Part shown: one piece after another, positions 10,740 to 18,103 of the stretch
Layout: every line of letters begins with the position of its first letter
Numbering within the stretch: position 1 is the stretch's first letter
NCBI GenBank assembly: GCA_900552475.1
Contig: USAC01000018.1
Coordinates: 1 to 28,914, forward strand
Length of the DNA stretch: 28,914 bases
Direction of reading: 5' to 3'
Source of the DNA: an uncultured Eubacteriales bacterium
Lineage (GTDB): Bacteria > Bacillota > Clostridia > Oscillospirales > Oscillospiraceae
Translations under genes and position numbers: made by a program
The notes under the pieces: generated by a model
What the model was told of the DNA's origin: nothing
Database searches by the model: none
What the model saw: the letters and a program-made list of their open reading frames with translations, nothing else

Positions 10740-10765
10740 AAAGAGCGGGCAGACGCCCGCTCTTT
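10740..10765 (-). terminator. Terminator of the mgtC-like gene
   Basis: The inverted repeat AAAGAGCGGGC/GCCCGCTCTTT has a 4-nt loop and lies 20 nt beyond the minus-strand stop. On the minus strand it is followed by a T-rich TTTGTTTGTT stretch. It faces the ABC operon terminator in a convergent arrangement. Confidence 0.65.
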
Positions 10766-10785
10766 GCCGTATATGCTTGTTTTCA

Positions 10786-11496
10786 TCACACGGAAATCCG
10801 CGTAACATCGCTGTGCGCCTTCATAAACGCAATCGCCTCGTCATGCGTAATAGGCTCCGGGAGCTTCGCGACAACCTCGAGGCAAATGTCGTCCTCCTCG
10901 CGGGAGATGTTGCTCTCAATGATCTGCCCGCGGTGCGCGCGGATCAGCCCCTCGAACGCGTCGAGCAGCTCCTGCCGGTCGCGCATGCGGACGGACAGCT
11001 CCTGCGTGCTGACGGCGTCGCTCCCGATAGGGAAGCGGTGCAACACAAGCTGCACGCACATCAGAACGGCCGTTCCCACAAGGCCGACCCAGTACAGCCC
11101 CGCGCCGATGGCCATGCCGATGGCCGAGGTGGCCCACATACCGGCCGCCGTCGTCAGGCCCTTGATGGCGAAGTTCGCGTTCTTGAAGATCACGCCTGCG
11201 CCGAGAAACGAGATGCCCGTGACGACCTGTGAGGCGATACGCGAGGGATCGGCGCCCTTGCTCCCGGCGAGGGCCACGACGTCGATAAACGCATACTTCG
11301 ACAGGATCATGAACACCGCCGACGTCAGCGCGACGATGCAGTGCGTGCGGATGCCCGCGTCCTTCTGCTGCTTCGTGCGCTCAAGGCCAACCATGGCGCC
11401 GAGGATCGCCGCGAGGACGATCCGGATGAGAAATTCCAGATTATCAAAGACGGTCAGAAGCGACTCCGGCAGATATACCGATAATCCTGTCAGCAT
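10786..11496 (-). CDS. mgtC: MgtC/SapB family inner-membrane protein
   Basis: The 236-residue protein has the MgtC membrane core: IRIVLAAILGAMVGLERTKQ (residues about 24-43) with the family's glycine-rich helix ending in GLER, then GIRTHCIVAL, and VVTGISFLGAGVIFK followed by GLTTAAGMWATSAIGMAIGAG. A cytoplasmic C-terminal domain (about 155-236) resembles an ACT-like fold. In pathogens MgtC inhibits the F1Fo ATP synthase and supports growth at low magnesium. In a commensal the role is unclear, and the presence of an ATP synthase operon 8 kb away is only a coincidence of position. The start has AAGGAGG 9 nt upstream. No M-box or other magnesium sensor was seen in the short leader (about 55 nt). 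The promoter is near consensus and is preceded by a cluster of short direct repeats. Confidence 0.88.
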   Translation of the reverse strand: MLTGLSVYLPESLLTVFDNLEFLIRIVLAAILGAMVGLERTKQQKDAGIRTHCIVALTSAVFMILSKYAFIDVVALAGSKGADPSRIASQVVTGISFLGAGVIFKNANFAIKGLTTAAGMWATSAIGMAIGAGLYWVGLVGTAVLMCVQLVLHRFPIGSDAVSTQELSVRMRDRQELLDAFEGLIRAHRGQIIESNISREEDDICLEVVAKLPEPITHDEAIAFMKAHSDVTRISV

Positions 11497-11556
11497 GGGT
11501 GATTTCCTCCTTGGATATAACGTGACCGCCGCGAGGGCGGCGGGATTTATTGGGAG

Positions 11557-11585
11557 ATACTACCACATTCGACACCTCCTGTCAA
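11557..11585 (-). promoter_or_regulatory. Promoter of the mgtC-like gene
   Basis: On the minus strand TTGACA (11585-11580), a 17-nt spacer and TAGTAT (11562-11557). The transcript start is about 55 nt before the ATG. The leader contains a small CCGCC/GGCGG hairpin at about 11526-11541. Confidence 0.8.
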
Positions 11586-11594
11586 GAAGAAAAT

Positions 11595-11655
11595 TTCCAA
11601 ATGTTCCAAATGTTTGATATCGTCGCATTTCTGCAACATTTCTGGTACATTTTGG
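11595..11655 (-). promoter_or_regulatory. Clustered short repeats upstream of the mgtC promoter (candidate operator)
   Basis: Two tandem TTCCAAATG units lie at 11595-11603 and 11604-11612. Then CATTTCTG (11626), CATTTCTG (11637) and CATTTTGG (11648) follow at exact 11-bp steps. The AAATG and CATTT units are mutually complementary, so the cluster has both direct and inverted symmetry. It starts 10 nt upstream of the -35 box, a usual place for activator binding. The regulator is unknown. Confidence 0.5.
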
Positions 11656-11754
11656 CGGTATAAGCAAAAATACTGGCAGGAATTAGTAATGTTCTGCAAA
11701 AACAAAAGACTGCCCGACCGGGCTGGCCAGGCAGTAAAATGCGCGATATACCGT

Positions 11755-12327
11755 TCAATCCATCTCGTCAAGCGCTAATTCAAAGCTCGGCAGAAACTCC
11801 TCGCAGAAGCACCGCAGCTCCGGCAGATCGAACCGCTCAAGCGCGGCGCGCGTCTGCTCGGCGGCCTTTTTGAACTCGCTGTTGCCCGCCTTTAACTCCT
11901 CGAGACACTTGATATGGGCCGAGAGCTTGTCCGCCGCGCTCACCAGCTCCTCGATCCCGGGATCGGACGGCGAGAGCGCCTCGTCATACGCCGGGCGAAG
12001 GTCAGAGGGGAGCATGTCGAGCAGCTTCTGCGCAGCGACGGACTCCACCTGCTTGTATGCGTCGCGGATGGCGGGGTTATAGTACTTGATCGGCGTGGGC
12101 AGATCGCCGGTCAGTATCTCGCTCGCGTCGTGATAGAGCGCCGCGACGGCGACAGCTCCGGCGTCCACCTGCCCGCCGAAGCGCTCGTTGCGCAGAACGG
12201 CCAGCGCGTGCGCGAGCACCGCCGTCTGGTGGCTGTGCTCCTGAATGTTCTCGGTATAGCTGTTGCGCATGAGCGCCCAGCGCTGGATGAAGCGCATGCG
12301 GTTGATAAAGGCGAAAAAGTGGCTCAT
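11755..12327 (-). CDS. yfbR: YfbR-like 5'-deoxynucleotidase (HD domain)
   Basis: The 190-residue protein matches E. coli YfbR closely in landmarks: the N-terminal MSHFFAFINRMRFIQRW, RNSYTENIQEHS, LYHDASEILTGDLPTPIKYYN and ADKLSAHIKCLEELKAGN. HD-domain metal ligands are His31, His66-Asp67 and the Asp in ADKLSAH (about 135). YfbR dephosphorylates deoxyribonucleoside 5'-monophosphates, a step in dNTP balance and thymidylate supply. The start was placed at 12327 because the family begins exactly at MSHFF. Longer readings upstream would overlap the preceding gene's coding frame. The stop of mtaB and this ATG share a base (TGATG), so translation is probably coupled. The pairing with a tRNA-modifying enzyme has no obvious metabolic reason. 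Confidence 0.9.
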   Translation of the reverse strand: MSHFFAFINRMRFIQRWALMRNSYTENIQEHSHQTAVLAHALAVLRNERFGGQVDAGAVAVAALYHDASEILTGDLPTPIKYYNPAIRDAYKQVESVAAQKLLDMLPSDLRPAYDEALSPSDPGIEELVSAADKLSAHIKCLEELKAGNSEFKKAAEQTRAALERFDLPELRCFCEEFLPSFELALDEMD

Positions 12328-13610
12328 CAAACAATCCTCCCGATCAGAATATCCCCCTCGACGCCGGTGATCTCGACGGCGCGCACCTCGTAGTGCAGGT
12401 TCTCTCCGTCGACCTCGACGTCGGTGTAGTTCGGCGCGTGACCGGCGTAGCGGCCGTCCTTCGGCTGCTCGAAGAGGACGGGGTAGGTGCATCCGACGCA
12501 CCCGGCGAGATAGCTCTGGCGCATCTGCTCGGCGACGGCGGCGGCGCGCGCGGCGCGCTCCTCCTTCACCGCACGGGGCAGCTGCTCCATGGCGGCGGCC
12601 TTTGTGCCGGGGCGGATGGAGTAGGGGAAGATGTGCATCCGCGCAAAATCACAGGCGCGGATAAAGTCAAGCGTCTGCGCGAACTCCTCCTCCGTCTCGC
12701 CGGGGAAGCCCGTGATGAGGTCGGTCGTGATGGCGGGGCGGTCGAAATACGCGCGCAGCAGATGCACGGACTCGGCAAAGCGCGCGGTGTCATAGCGGCG
12801 GTTCATGCGGCGGAGCGTTTCGTCGCAGCCGGACTGGAGCGAGAGGTGGAACTGTTCGCAGAGGTTCGGCAGGCGCGCGGCGCGGCGGCAGAAGTCCTCC
12901 GTGATGGTGCGCGGCTCAAGCGAGCCGAGCCGCAGACGCATGTCCCCCGCGGCGGCGGAGACGGCCTCGAGCAGGTCGATGAGCGAGGAGCCGTCCTTGA
13001 AGTCATGGCCCCAGGAGGAAATTTCGATGCCGGTGAAGACGATCTCGCGGTAGCCCTCCTCGCGCAGGCGGCGCGTCTGCGCCACGGCCTGCTCCAGCGG
13101 CAGCGAGCGCACCGGCCCGCGGGCGTAGGGGATGATGCAGTAGGTGCAGAAGTTGACGCAGCCGTCCTCCACCTTGAGCATGGCGCGGGTGCGGCGCGCC
13201 TGTCCCCCGGCGGGGAGCACCTCGAAGTCGCGGCGGCGCAGCGCTTCATCCACAAGGACGCGGGCGCGGCGGTCGGCAGCGGCCTGCTCGAGCAGGTCGA
13301 GGAACTTCATCCGCTCGCCGGTGCCGCCGACGAGGTCGATGCCGAGACTCTCGGCCTCGTCGGTGTGGGTCTGGACATAGCAGCCGCAGGCGGCGACGAC
13401 CGCGCCGGGATTGCGCCCCTTGGCGCGGCGGATCATCTGGCGGGACTTCTTGTCGCTGACGGCGGTGACGGAGCAGGTGTTGATGATATAGGCGTCGGCC
13501 GTGTCCTCAAACGGGACAAGCGTATGGCCGCGGCGCGTCAGCTCCTGCTCCATGGCCTGCGTCTCATACTGGTTGACCTTGCAGCCGAGGGTATAGATGG
13601 CAACTCGCAT
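12327..13610 (-). CDS. mtaB: tRNA t6A37 methylthiotransferase MtaB
   Basis: This radical SAM methylthiotransferase of 427 residues adds a methylthio group to t6A at position 37 of tRNAs that read ANN codons. The N-terminal MTTase domain carries Cys10 (YTLGCKVNQYE), Cys46 (INTCSVTAVSD) and Cys77 (CGCYVQ), which hold the auxiliary iron-sulfur cluster. The radical SAM motif is Cys151-x3-Cys155-x2-Cys158 (CVNFCTYC), followed by IIPYARGP(V/I)RS, typical of MtaB rather than MiaB. LSLQSGCDETLRRMNRRY and DLITGFPGETEEEF are further family signatures. A TRAM-like C-terminus (about 370-427) is shortened but present. The start at 13610 is preceded by GAGGAG and gives the standard MRVAIYTLGC beginning. 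It forms a two-gene operon with the YfbR-like gene. Confidence 0.93.
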   Translation of the reverse strand: MRVAIYTLGCKVNQYETQAMEQELTRRGHTLVPFEDTADAYIINTCSVTAVSDKKSRQMIRRAKGRNPGAVVAACGCYVQTHTDEAESLGIDLVGGTGERMKFLDLLEQAAADRRARVLVDEALRRRDFEVLPAGGQARRTRAMLKVEDGCVNFCTYCIIPYARGPVRSLPLEQAVAQTRRLREEGYREIVFTGIEISSWGHDFKDGSSLIDLLEAVSAAAGDMRLRLGSLEPRTITEDFCRRAARLPNLCEQFHLSLQSGCDETLRRMNRRYDTARFAESVHLLRAYFDRPAITTDLITGFPGETEEEFAQTLDFIRACDFARMHIFPYSIRPGTKAAAMEQLPRAVKEERAARAAAVAEQMRQSYLAGCVGCTYPVLFEQPKDGRYAGHAPNYTDVEVDGENLHYEVRAVEITGVEGDILIGRIV

Positions 13611-13674
13611 GGGAATTCTCCTCGCAAAGGCCCCGCGCAGCGCGCCGGGCCTGAAATCATAAAAATACAATCAT

Positions 13675-13703
13675 ATTATACCGAAAAAACCGCCGCGCCG
13701 CAA
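13675..13703 (-). promoter_or_regulatory. Candidate promoter of mtaB-yfbR
   Basis: On the minus strand TTGCGG (13703-13698), a 17-nt spacer, and a perfect TATAAT (13680-13675), 65 nt before the mtaB ATG. The -35 lies in the 3' arm of a terminator hairpin, so promoter and terminator overlap. Confidence 0.5.
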
Positions 13704-13715
13704 GTGCGGCGCGGC
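13685..13715 (-). terminator. GC-rich terminator between the 335-residue gene and mtaB
   Basis: On the minus strand an 11-bp GC stem (CGCCGCGCCGC with complement) closes a short loop and is followed by GGTTTTTT. It would end transcripts from the 13.9-16.5 kb genes before mtaB. Confidence 0.6.
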
Positions 13716-13727
13716 GTAGAGCGAAAA

Positions 13728-13902
13728 TTATCCCAAAAGGGCAACGCCCTTTTGGGATAAAGGTCTCACAGAGTTCGCGGCTCGCAAGCCGCAAAATACT
13801 CTTTGCGCGTAGCGAAGTGTCGCAGGCCCGCGCTTGCGGCGGGACAAGGCGCGGAGCGCAGCGAGATCCCCTTAGTCAAAAAGAGCAACGCTCTTTTTGA
13901 CT
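13728..13902 (-). repeat. Composite hairpin repeat element, copy A
   Basis: Read on the minus strand, this non-coding block starts with a hairpin directly at the stop codon of the 335-residue gene (AGTCAAAAAGAGC arm, 13902-13874). It continues through CTCGCTGCGCTCCGCGC, then GCCGCGAACTCTGTGAGAC at about 13785-13765, and ends with a second hairpin whose arms contain CCCAAAAGGGC (13760-13728). The same order of parts is present at 18803-18629 after atpC. The end hairpins can act as terminators. The internal sequence is conserved without a reading frame, which suggests a dispersed repeat family of this genome. Confidence 0.6.
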
Positions 13903-14908
13903 ACTTATATTCGTGCAGCAAAAACATCGGCTTGATCGCGACGACCTCGTCGTATTCCGCCTGCTCAACCTGCACAGAAGCATTCAGCGCCTTCAGGTCG
14001 GCCTTGAGCACCTCGAGCGCTTCTGGCGCGGTCTGTGCGCGCCCCTCGCGCAGGATACGGATCATCCGGCGCAGGACGATGGGGTGGGCATAGCGCGCCG
14101 GGACGGGGAAGTCCGCGGGCAGCTTGTCCGCGAGCGCCTGTTCCGCCTGCTCCCACGCGCGGGTGACGGCGCCGCGGTTGTTCTTCGCCGTTGGCAGGAC
14201 GTGCGCGCCCGAAAACAGGAACACCGCCGCGAAGCCGAACAGCGCGAAGTAGATCCCAAGGCTCCCGCCGCCGCGGATCAGCGTGATGATGCCGTAGACC
14301 ATCGCGGCCGCACCGGCGATGACGATGGCGAGGGCGACCCACTTATAGGCAGGGTTCGTGTGGTCGTTGACGCGCTTGGCCTTTGCCGCGCGGGAGAGCT
14401 CCGCCGTCTCGTCGGCATAGTTCTCCTCCAGAAGTGCCATCGCCTGCTCAAGCTGCGCGCGGGTCGTCTCGGCGTCCGCTGTCAGGTTCCTGACGTAGCG
14501 CTGGGCCTTCTCGGCCTCCTGTTCGGCGAGGTGGCGCTCGACCTTCTCGCTGTGCAGCGGAATATCGGGCAGGTACCGGGCGATGCACTCGATCATACGG
14601 TCTACGTCGTCCTCGTGCTTGAAGGTACACTGCTTCACCTGGCCGCCGTCATATTCCACCACCAGATACGGGATGGAGCCGAAGACACCCTTGCCGCTGA
14701 AGCCGCCCTTGCTCATGGCGACACGCTTGAAAACGCGCCGCACGGACGAGAGCGCCACATAGTAGCGCCGGTCGATGAAAAAACTGTTGAGATAGAGGGC
14801 CTTTTCGCCCACGCCGCAAGGGCCGAAGCGCTTGCAGGACTTCCTGTCCGCGGCCAGCTCCTCGCGGCCGAGCGTGGTGTTTCCAAGGCGTGCAGGTGCA
14901 AAAAGCAT
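13901..14908 (-). CDS. Unrecognised membrane protein with coiled-coil segment, 335 residues
   Basis: I do not recognise this protein with confidence. The start at 14908 has GGAGG 7 nt upstream. The N-terminal half (residues 1-115) is soluble and rich in basic residues, with CKRFGPCGVGEKALYLN, FFIDRRYYVALSSVRRVFKRV and IPYLVVEYDGG, which suggests a PH-like beta domain. A charged, helical stretch follows (about 120-180, many Glu/Ala/Lys, likely coiled coil). Two hydrophobic helices come next (about 190-215 and 222-245), separated by a short GGGS loop. The remaining C-terminal part (about 250-335) is helical. The topology would put both soluble parts in the cytoplasm. The gene is 65 nt downstream of the cstA stop, with a terminator hairpin between them and no room for a separate promoter, so readthrough expression is likely. 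No function is assigned. Confidence 0.75.
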   Translation of the reverse strand: MLFAPARLGNTTLGREELAADRKSCKRFGPCGVGEKALYLNSFFIDRRYYVALSSVRRVFKRVAMSKGGFSGKGVFGSIPYLVVEYDGGQVKQCTFKHEDDVDRMIECIARYLPDIPLHSEKVERHLAEQEAEKAQRYVRNLTADAETTRAQLEQAMALLEENYADETAELSRAAKAKRVNDHTNPAYKWVALAIVIAGAAAMVYGIITLIRGGGSLGIYFALFGFAAVFLFSGAHVLPTAKNNRGAVTRAWEQAEQALADKLPADFPVPARYAHPIVLRRMIRILREGRAQTAPEALEVLKADLKALNASVQVEQAEYDEVVAIKPMFLLHEYK

Positions 14909-14927
14909 AACGGTTCCTCCCATCGGA

Positions 14928-14961
14928 AAAAGCGGCGGGAGATGGGCTCCCCCGCCGCTTG
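14928..14961 (-). terminator. Terminator between cstA and the 335-residue gene
   Basis: On the minus strand the arms AAGCGGCGGGGGAG and CTCCCGCCGCTT are followed by TTTTT. It starts 11 nt after the cstA stop and ends 20 nt before the next ATG, so it may be a partial, readthrough terminator. Confidence 0.75.
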
Positions 14962-14972
14962 CCGGATTGTGG

Positions 14973-16493
14973 TTACTTGTTCAGCGTCTCGTAGTGGGGC
15001 TGCGTATGGCGCTTTTTGATGGTGTACAGGAAGATGCCGAGGAACACGATCGCAACGGCGATGCCGATGGGATACGCGACGGCGGTGTTGTACACGACCT
15101 TGCCGGCGGCGTCCGTGTGGTTCAGGAAGCGGCCGAGGCACTCGTTGCCGAGCAGGAAGTACGTCGCGGAGACGGCGCTCATGAACGTCGCGGGGACGGC
15201 GGTGATCCAGTAGTTCTTCTTCTCATAGAAGAGGTACATGGAGGCGGCCCACAGAACGATCATGGCCAGCGTCTGGTTCGTCCAGCTGAAGTAACGCCAG
15301 ATGACGGTGTAGTCGATCTTGCCGAGGGCATTGCCGATGCCGAGGATGGCGCCAACGCCCAGCACGGGGATGCAGAGCTTCAGGCGGTTCGTCCACTTCT
15401 TCTGGTCAATCTTGAACCAGTCGGCCAGCGTCAGACGGGCGCTGCGGAATGCCGTATCGCCGGAGGTGATGGGGCAGGCGATGACGCCCAGCATAGCCAG
15501 CGCCACACCGACCTTACCCATCGTCTTGACACAGACATCGTAGATAGCGGCGGACTGGCCGTTGGCGAGGATCGCGGCAAGGCCGGTGTTCAGGCCGCCC
15601 GTGACCTCATACAGTGCGCAACCGGCAGCGGCCCACACCAGAGCGATAACGCCCTCGGAAACCATGGCGCCGTAGAACACGAAGTGACCCTGCTTCTCGC
15701 TCTTCATGCAGCGGGCCATCAAGGGGCTCTGCGTAGAGTGGAAGCCGGAGATAGCGCCGCAGGCGACGGTGATGAACATAAAGCTCCAGATCGGGGTGCC
15801 GCTCGGATGCATGGAACCGAAGTGATCCCAGATCTCGGGGATGGTGTACTCAGGCTTGACAAAGATACCAACGGCCACGCCAACGGCCATGATGATCAGG
15901 CAGATACCGAACAGGGGGTAAATCTTGCCGATGATCTTGTCGATGGAGATAAAGGTGGCGATGAAATAATACGTCAGCACAATAATCAGCCAGAACAGCG
16001 TTGTCGTGACGACACCGGTCGAACCGGCGTTCTTGAACAGCGTTACGATCAAGCCCGCAGGGCCGACAGCAAACACGGTGCCGACCATGATCAGCAGCAC
16101 CACGCTGAACACACGCATCACGTTCTTCATGAAGCCGCCGAGGTAGATGCCGGAGATCTCGGAGATGGAAGCGCCGCTGTTGCGCTCGCTCATCATGCCG
16201 GAGAAATAATCGTGCACACCGCCGGCGAAAATCGTACCGAAGGTAATCCACAGGAACACGATAGGTCCCCACAGAGCACCCTGCATTGCGCCGAAGATCG
16301 GGCCGAGTCCGGCGATGTTCAGAAGCTGAATCATAAACAGCTTCCACTGCGGCAGGACGACATAGTCCACGCCGTCGTTGATCTTGACGGCGGGCGTTTC
16401 ACGGTCATCCGGGCCGAAGGTGTTTTCCACGACCTTGCCGTAAACGAAATAGCCGCCGATCAGCAGTGCCAGACAAATCAAAAAGCTAATCAT
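14973..16493 (-). CDS. cstA: CstA family carbon-starvation transporter (peptide/pyruvate type)
   Basis: The 506-residue protein belongs to the CstA family: the core LLNIAGLGPIFGAMQGALWGP (residues about 57-77), the HDYFSGMMSERNSGASISEI motif (about 94-113), and CGAISGFHSTQSPLMARC (about 250-267). ACPITSGDTAFRSARL lies further on, then about 14-16 hydrophobic helices in total. It is the shorter form found in Firmicutes, compared with about 700 residues in E. coli CstA. Known members take up peptides or pyruvate during carbon limitation. The start at 16493 was chosen because AAGGAGGAG lies 9 nt upstream; an upstream in-frame ATG overlaps that site. A candidate promoter lies about 75 nt upstream and a cre-like palindrome about 180 nt upstream, which fits carbon-catabolite control. 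Confidence 0.92.
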   Translation of the reverse strand: MISFLICLALLIGGYFVYGKVVENTFGPDDRETPAVKINDGVDYVVLPQWKLFMIQLLNIAGLGPIFGAMQGALWGPIVFLWITFGTIFAGGVHDYFSGMMSERNSGASISEISGIYLGGFMKNVMRVFSVVLLIMVGTVFAVGPAGLIVTLFKNAGSTGVVTTTLFWLIIVLTYYFIATFISIDKIIGKIYPLFGICLIIMAVGVAVGIFVKPEYTIPEIWDHFGSMHPSGTPIWSFMFITVACGAISGFHSTQSPLMARCMKSEKQGHFVFYGAMVSEGVIALVWAAAGCALYEVTGGLNTGLAAILANGQSAAIYDVCVKTMGKVGVALAMLGVIACPITSGDTAFRSARLTLADWFKIDQKKWTNRLKLCIPVLGVGAILGIGNALGKIDYTVIWRYFSWTNQTLAMIVLWAASMYLFYEKKNYWITAVPATFMSAVSATYFLLGNECLGRFLNHTDAAGKVVYNTAVAYPIGIAVAIVFLGIFLYTIKKRHTQPHYETLNK

Positions 16494-16568
16494 TTTTGTA
16501 CTCTCCTCCTTCACATATTCAGGACGTTTGTCAGCAGGAAACGCCCATATCTCCTGCTTTCGACAACT

Positions 16569-16596
16569 ATCATAGCCAATTTATTAAAAAAATCAA
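16569..16596 (-). promoter_or_regulatory. Candidate cstA promoter
   Basis: On the minus strand TTGATT (16596-16591), a 16-nt spacer, and TATGAT (16574-16569). The resulting leader is about 70 nt and contains no obvious riboswitch. Confidence 0.55.
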
Positions 16597-16670
16597 TTGC
16601 CAGATTCGACAAAAAAATACAGGACTTTTTCGCATAATTTACAGTTTATGCAGAATTTTTCCGTTTTTAC

Positions 16671-16684
16671 TGGAAACGTTTCCA
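16671..16684. promoter_or_regulatory. cre-like palindrome upstream of cstA
   Basis: TGGAAACGTTTCCA is a perfect 14-bp palindrome with the central CG of LacI/GalR-family operators. It fits the CcpA cre consensus TGWAARCGYTWNCW with one mismatch (G at position 3). It is about 75 nt upstream of the cstA -35, a position where CcpA can activate. Regulation is inferred; no CcpA gene is in the window. Confidence 0.55.
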
Positions 16685-16739
16685 TTTTGCTATGAAAAAA
16701 TTATCGTTGCGAGAATTTATTTTTTCACAATATTAAGGG

Positions 16740-17274
16740 CATGTTAAGAAAACAAATGTACATCTGATTGTCCGCGGTGTGCGGACAAACTGTTTGGAAG
16801 GTTGGCAGATGCCTCCGGCGGCATACTTTTTGCCAGCAGCGGCAAAAAGTATGCAAAAAACGCCGCTTAAACCTGCGGTTTAAGGATCCCTTAGCGCGCC
16901 CCGTACCGTTTAGACCGTTGGGGTGTGTCCCGCATGGTTGGGAGTGCTTTGCAAGGGGCTTTAAATGTAAAATCATCCCTGCGATGGCGCTGATTCTGCA
17001 AAATATCCGGTGCATGTTTCTTATGTTTTCGTGCCGTCGGGGACACCGGCCCCTACATAAGAAGTACGCACCTCCTACATTTCACACCGTCAGCGGCAGC
17101 GGCGCAGGAGGGGAGACAATACAAAGCTTAGGCCACGTCCTACAGATATCCCACTTGTCGACGAAAAAGGAAGTCCAGAAACCATATGGTTTCTGGCGCG
17201 CTTTTGGGTACTTTTCCCGCGTGGGAAAAGTACCCCGCCGGAGGCAGGACAAGCCGATTCAACTGCCATTCCCC
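16740..17274. repeat. Non-coding stretch made of several hairpin/REP-like repeats
   Basis: No convincing gene lies between the cstA upstream region and the tauE terminator. The stretch holds a hairpin with GCATACTTTTTGCC arms (16821-16854), a GGGGACACCGGCCCC palindromic unit (17039-17053), a perfect 22-bp palindrome at 17175-17196 (half CCAGAAACCAT), and a hairpin with GGGTACTTTTCCC arms (17206-17235). GGGGCCGGTGTCCCC-type units are common dispersed repeats in Oscillospiraceae genomes as far as I recall. Short open frames here have no ribosome sites or recognisable protein features. Confidence 0.5.
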
Positions 17275-17314
17275 CCAAAAAAACAGAGCAGGACTTCGCA
17301 CGCCCTGCTCTGTT
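17275..17314 (-). terminator. Terminator after the TauE-like gene
   Basis: On the minus strand the arms AACAGAGCAGG and CCTGCTCTGTT close an 11-nt loop and are followed by a run of seven T. It begins 12 nt after the stop codon. Confidence 0.85.
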
Positions 17315-17325
17315 CATCTCATGCT

Positions 17326-18102
17326 TCAAGTCAAAATATTGAACCCCAGCACCACGATGCCGAGGACAACCAGCACAATCCCCGTCGCGCGGTTGAGCGT
17401 CTTCGGCGCGGCCTTATTCGCGAACACCGCCGCGATCCGCGCCCAGAGGAGCGTGAACACCACGCACAGCGCCAGCACCGTCCAGTCCGGCGCGCCGCCG
17501 ATGGCGAAGTGTGACATGGCGCCGGTGAGCGCCGTGAACGTCATGATGAATACGCTCGTCCCGACCGCGGTCTTGAGTTCATAGCCGAGCACCGACGTCA
17601 GGATCAGCAGCATCATCATGCCGCCGCCCGCGCCGATAAAGCCGCAGATGAACCCGATCAGAATCCCACACACGAGCGACTGCGCGGCGCGCTTCTTCGC
17701 CGAAACGCCCAGCATGGCCTCCTTTGTCGTCATGACGGGGCGGACGATGAATTTGATGCCCAGCAGGAACGTCATGAACACGGAGAAATTGCCCATCGTG
17801 TGCGACGGGACAAGGCTCGCCGTGAAGCTCCCGACCACGGTGAAAACCAGCACGCTCGCCATCATAATCAGGCCGTTTTTGACATCGAGATTTCCGTTTT
17901 TGTGGTAGGTGTGCGCTGAGACGGCGCTCGCGAGCACGTCGGACGAGAGCGCGATGCCCACCGCCATATACGGATCCATGCCCAGAAATGTGATGAGCAT
18001 CGGGCTGATGACCGCCGCGGCGCTCATCCCCGCGAAGCCTGTGCCGAGCCCTGCGCCCATACCGGCAAAAAACGTGACCAGAATGGTCAGCAGAATCTTC
18101 AT
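17326..18102 (-). CDS. TauE/SafE family sulfite/organosulfonate exporter-like membrane protein
   Basis: The 258-residue protein has the eight-helix TauE/SafE (former DUF81) layout with two similar halves: FFAGMGAGLGTGFAGMSAAAVISPML near residue 12 and CGILIGFICGFIGAGGGMMMLLILT near 145, each with the glycine-rich GxGxGFxG/GxxGAGGG feature. LGMDPYMAVGIALSSDVLAS and LGYELKTAVGTSVFIMTF are the matching second segments. Family members export sulfite, sulfoacetate or related anions; the exact substrate is unknown. The start at 18102 lies 1 nt beyond the MarR stop, and its ribosome site (GAGGAG) is inside the MarR gene's end, so the pair is cotranscribed and probably coupled. Control of an exporter by a MarR protein suggests it responds to a small toxic anion or aromatic acid. 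Confidence 0.88.
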   Translation of the reverse strand: MKILLTILVTFFAGMGAGLGTGFAGMSAAAVISPMLITFLGMDPYMAVGIALSSDVLASAVSAHTYHKNGNLDVKNGLIMMASVLVFTVVGSFTASLVPSHTMGNFSVFMTFLLGIKFIVRPVMTTKEAMLGVSAKKRAAQSLVCGILIGFICGFIGAGGGMMMLLILTSVLGYELKTAVGTSVFIMTFTALTGAMSHFAIGGAPDWTVLALCVVFTLLWARIAAVFANKAAPKTLNRATGIVLVVLGIVVLGFNILT

Positions 18103-18103
18103 G

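Noticed and set aside
10786..11585. Magnesium riboswitch (M-box) upstream of mgtC
   Set aside because: The leader between promoter and start is only about 55 nt and lacks M-box motifs.
12393..13760. Plus-strand open frame opposite mtaB
   Set aside because: Antisense of a gene with intact radical SAM motifs; no domain or start signal.
14832..16637. Plus-strand open frame opposite cstA
   Set aside because: Antisense of a conserved membrane protein; composition typical of a shadow frame.
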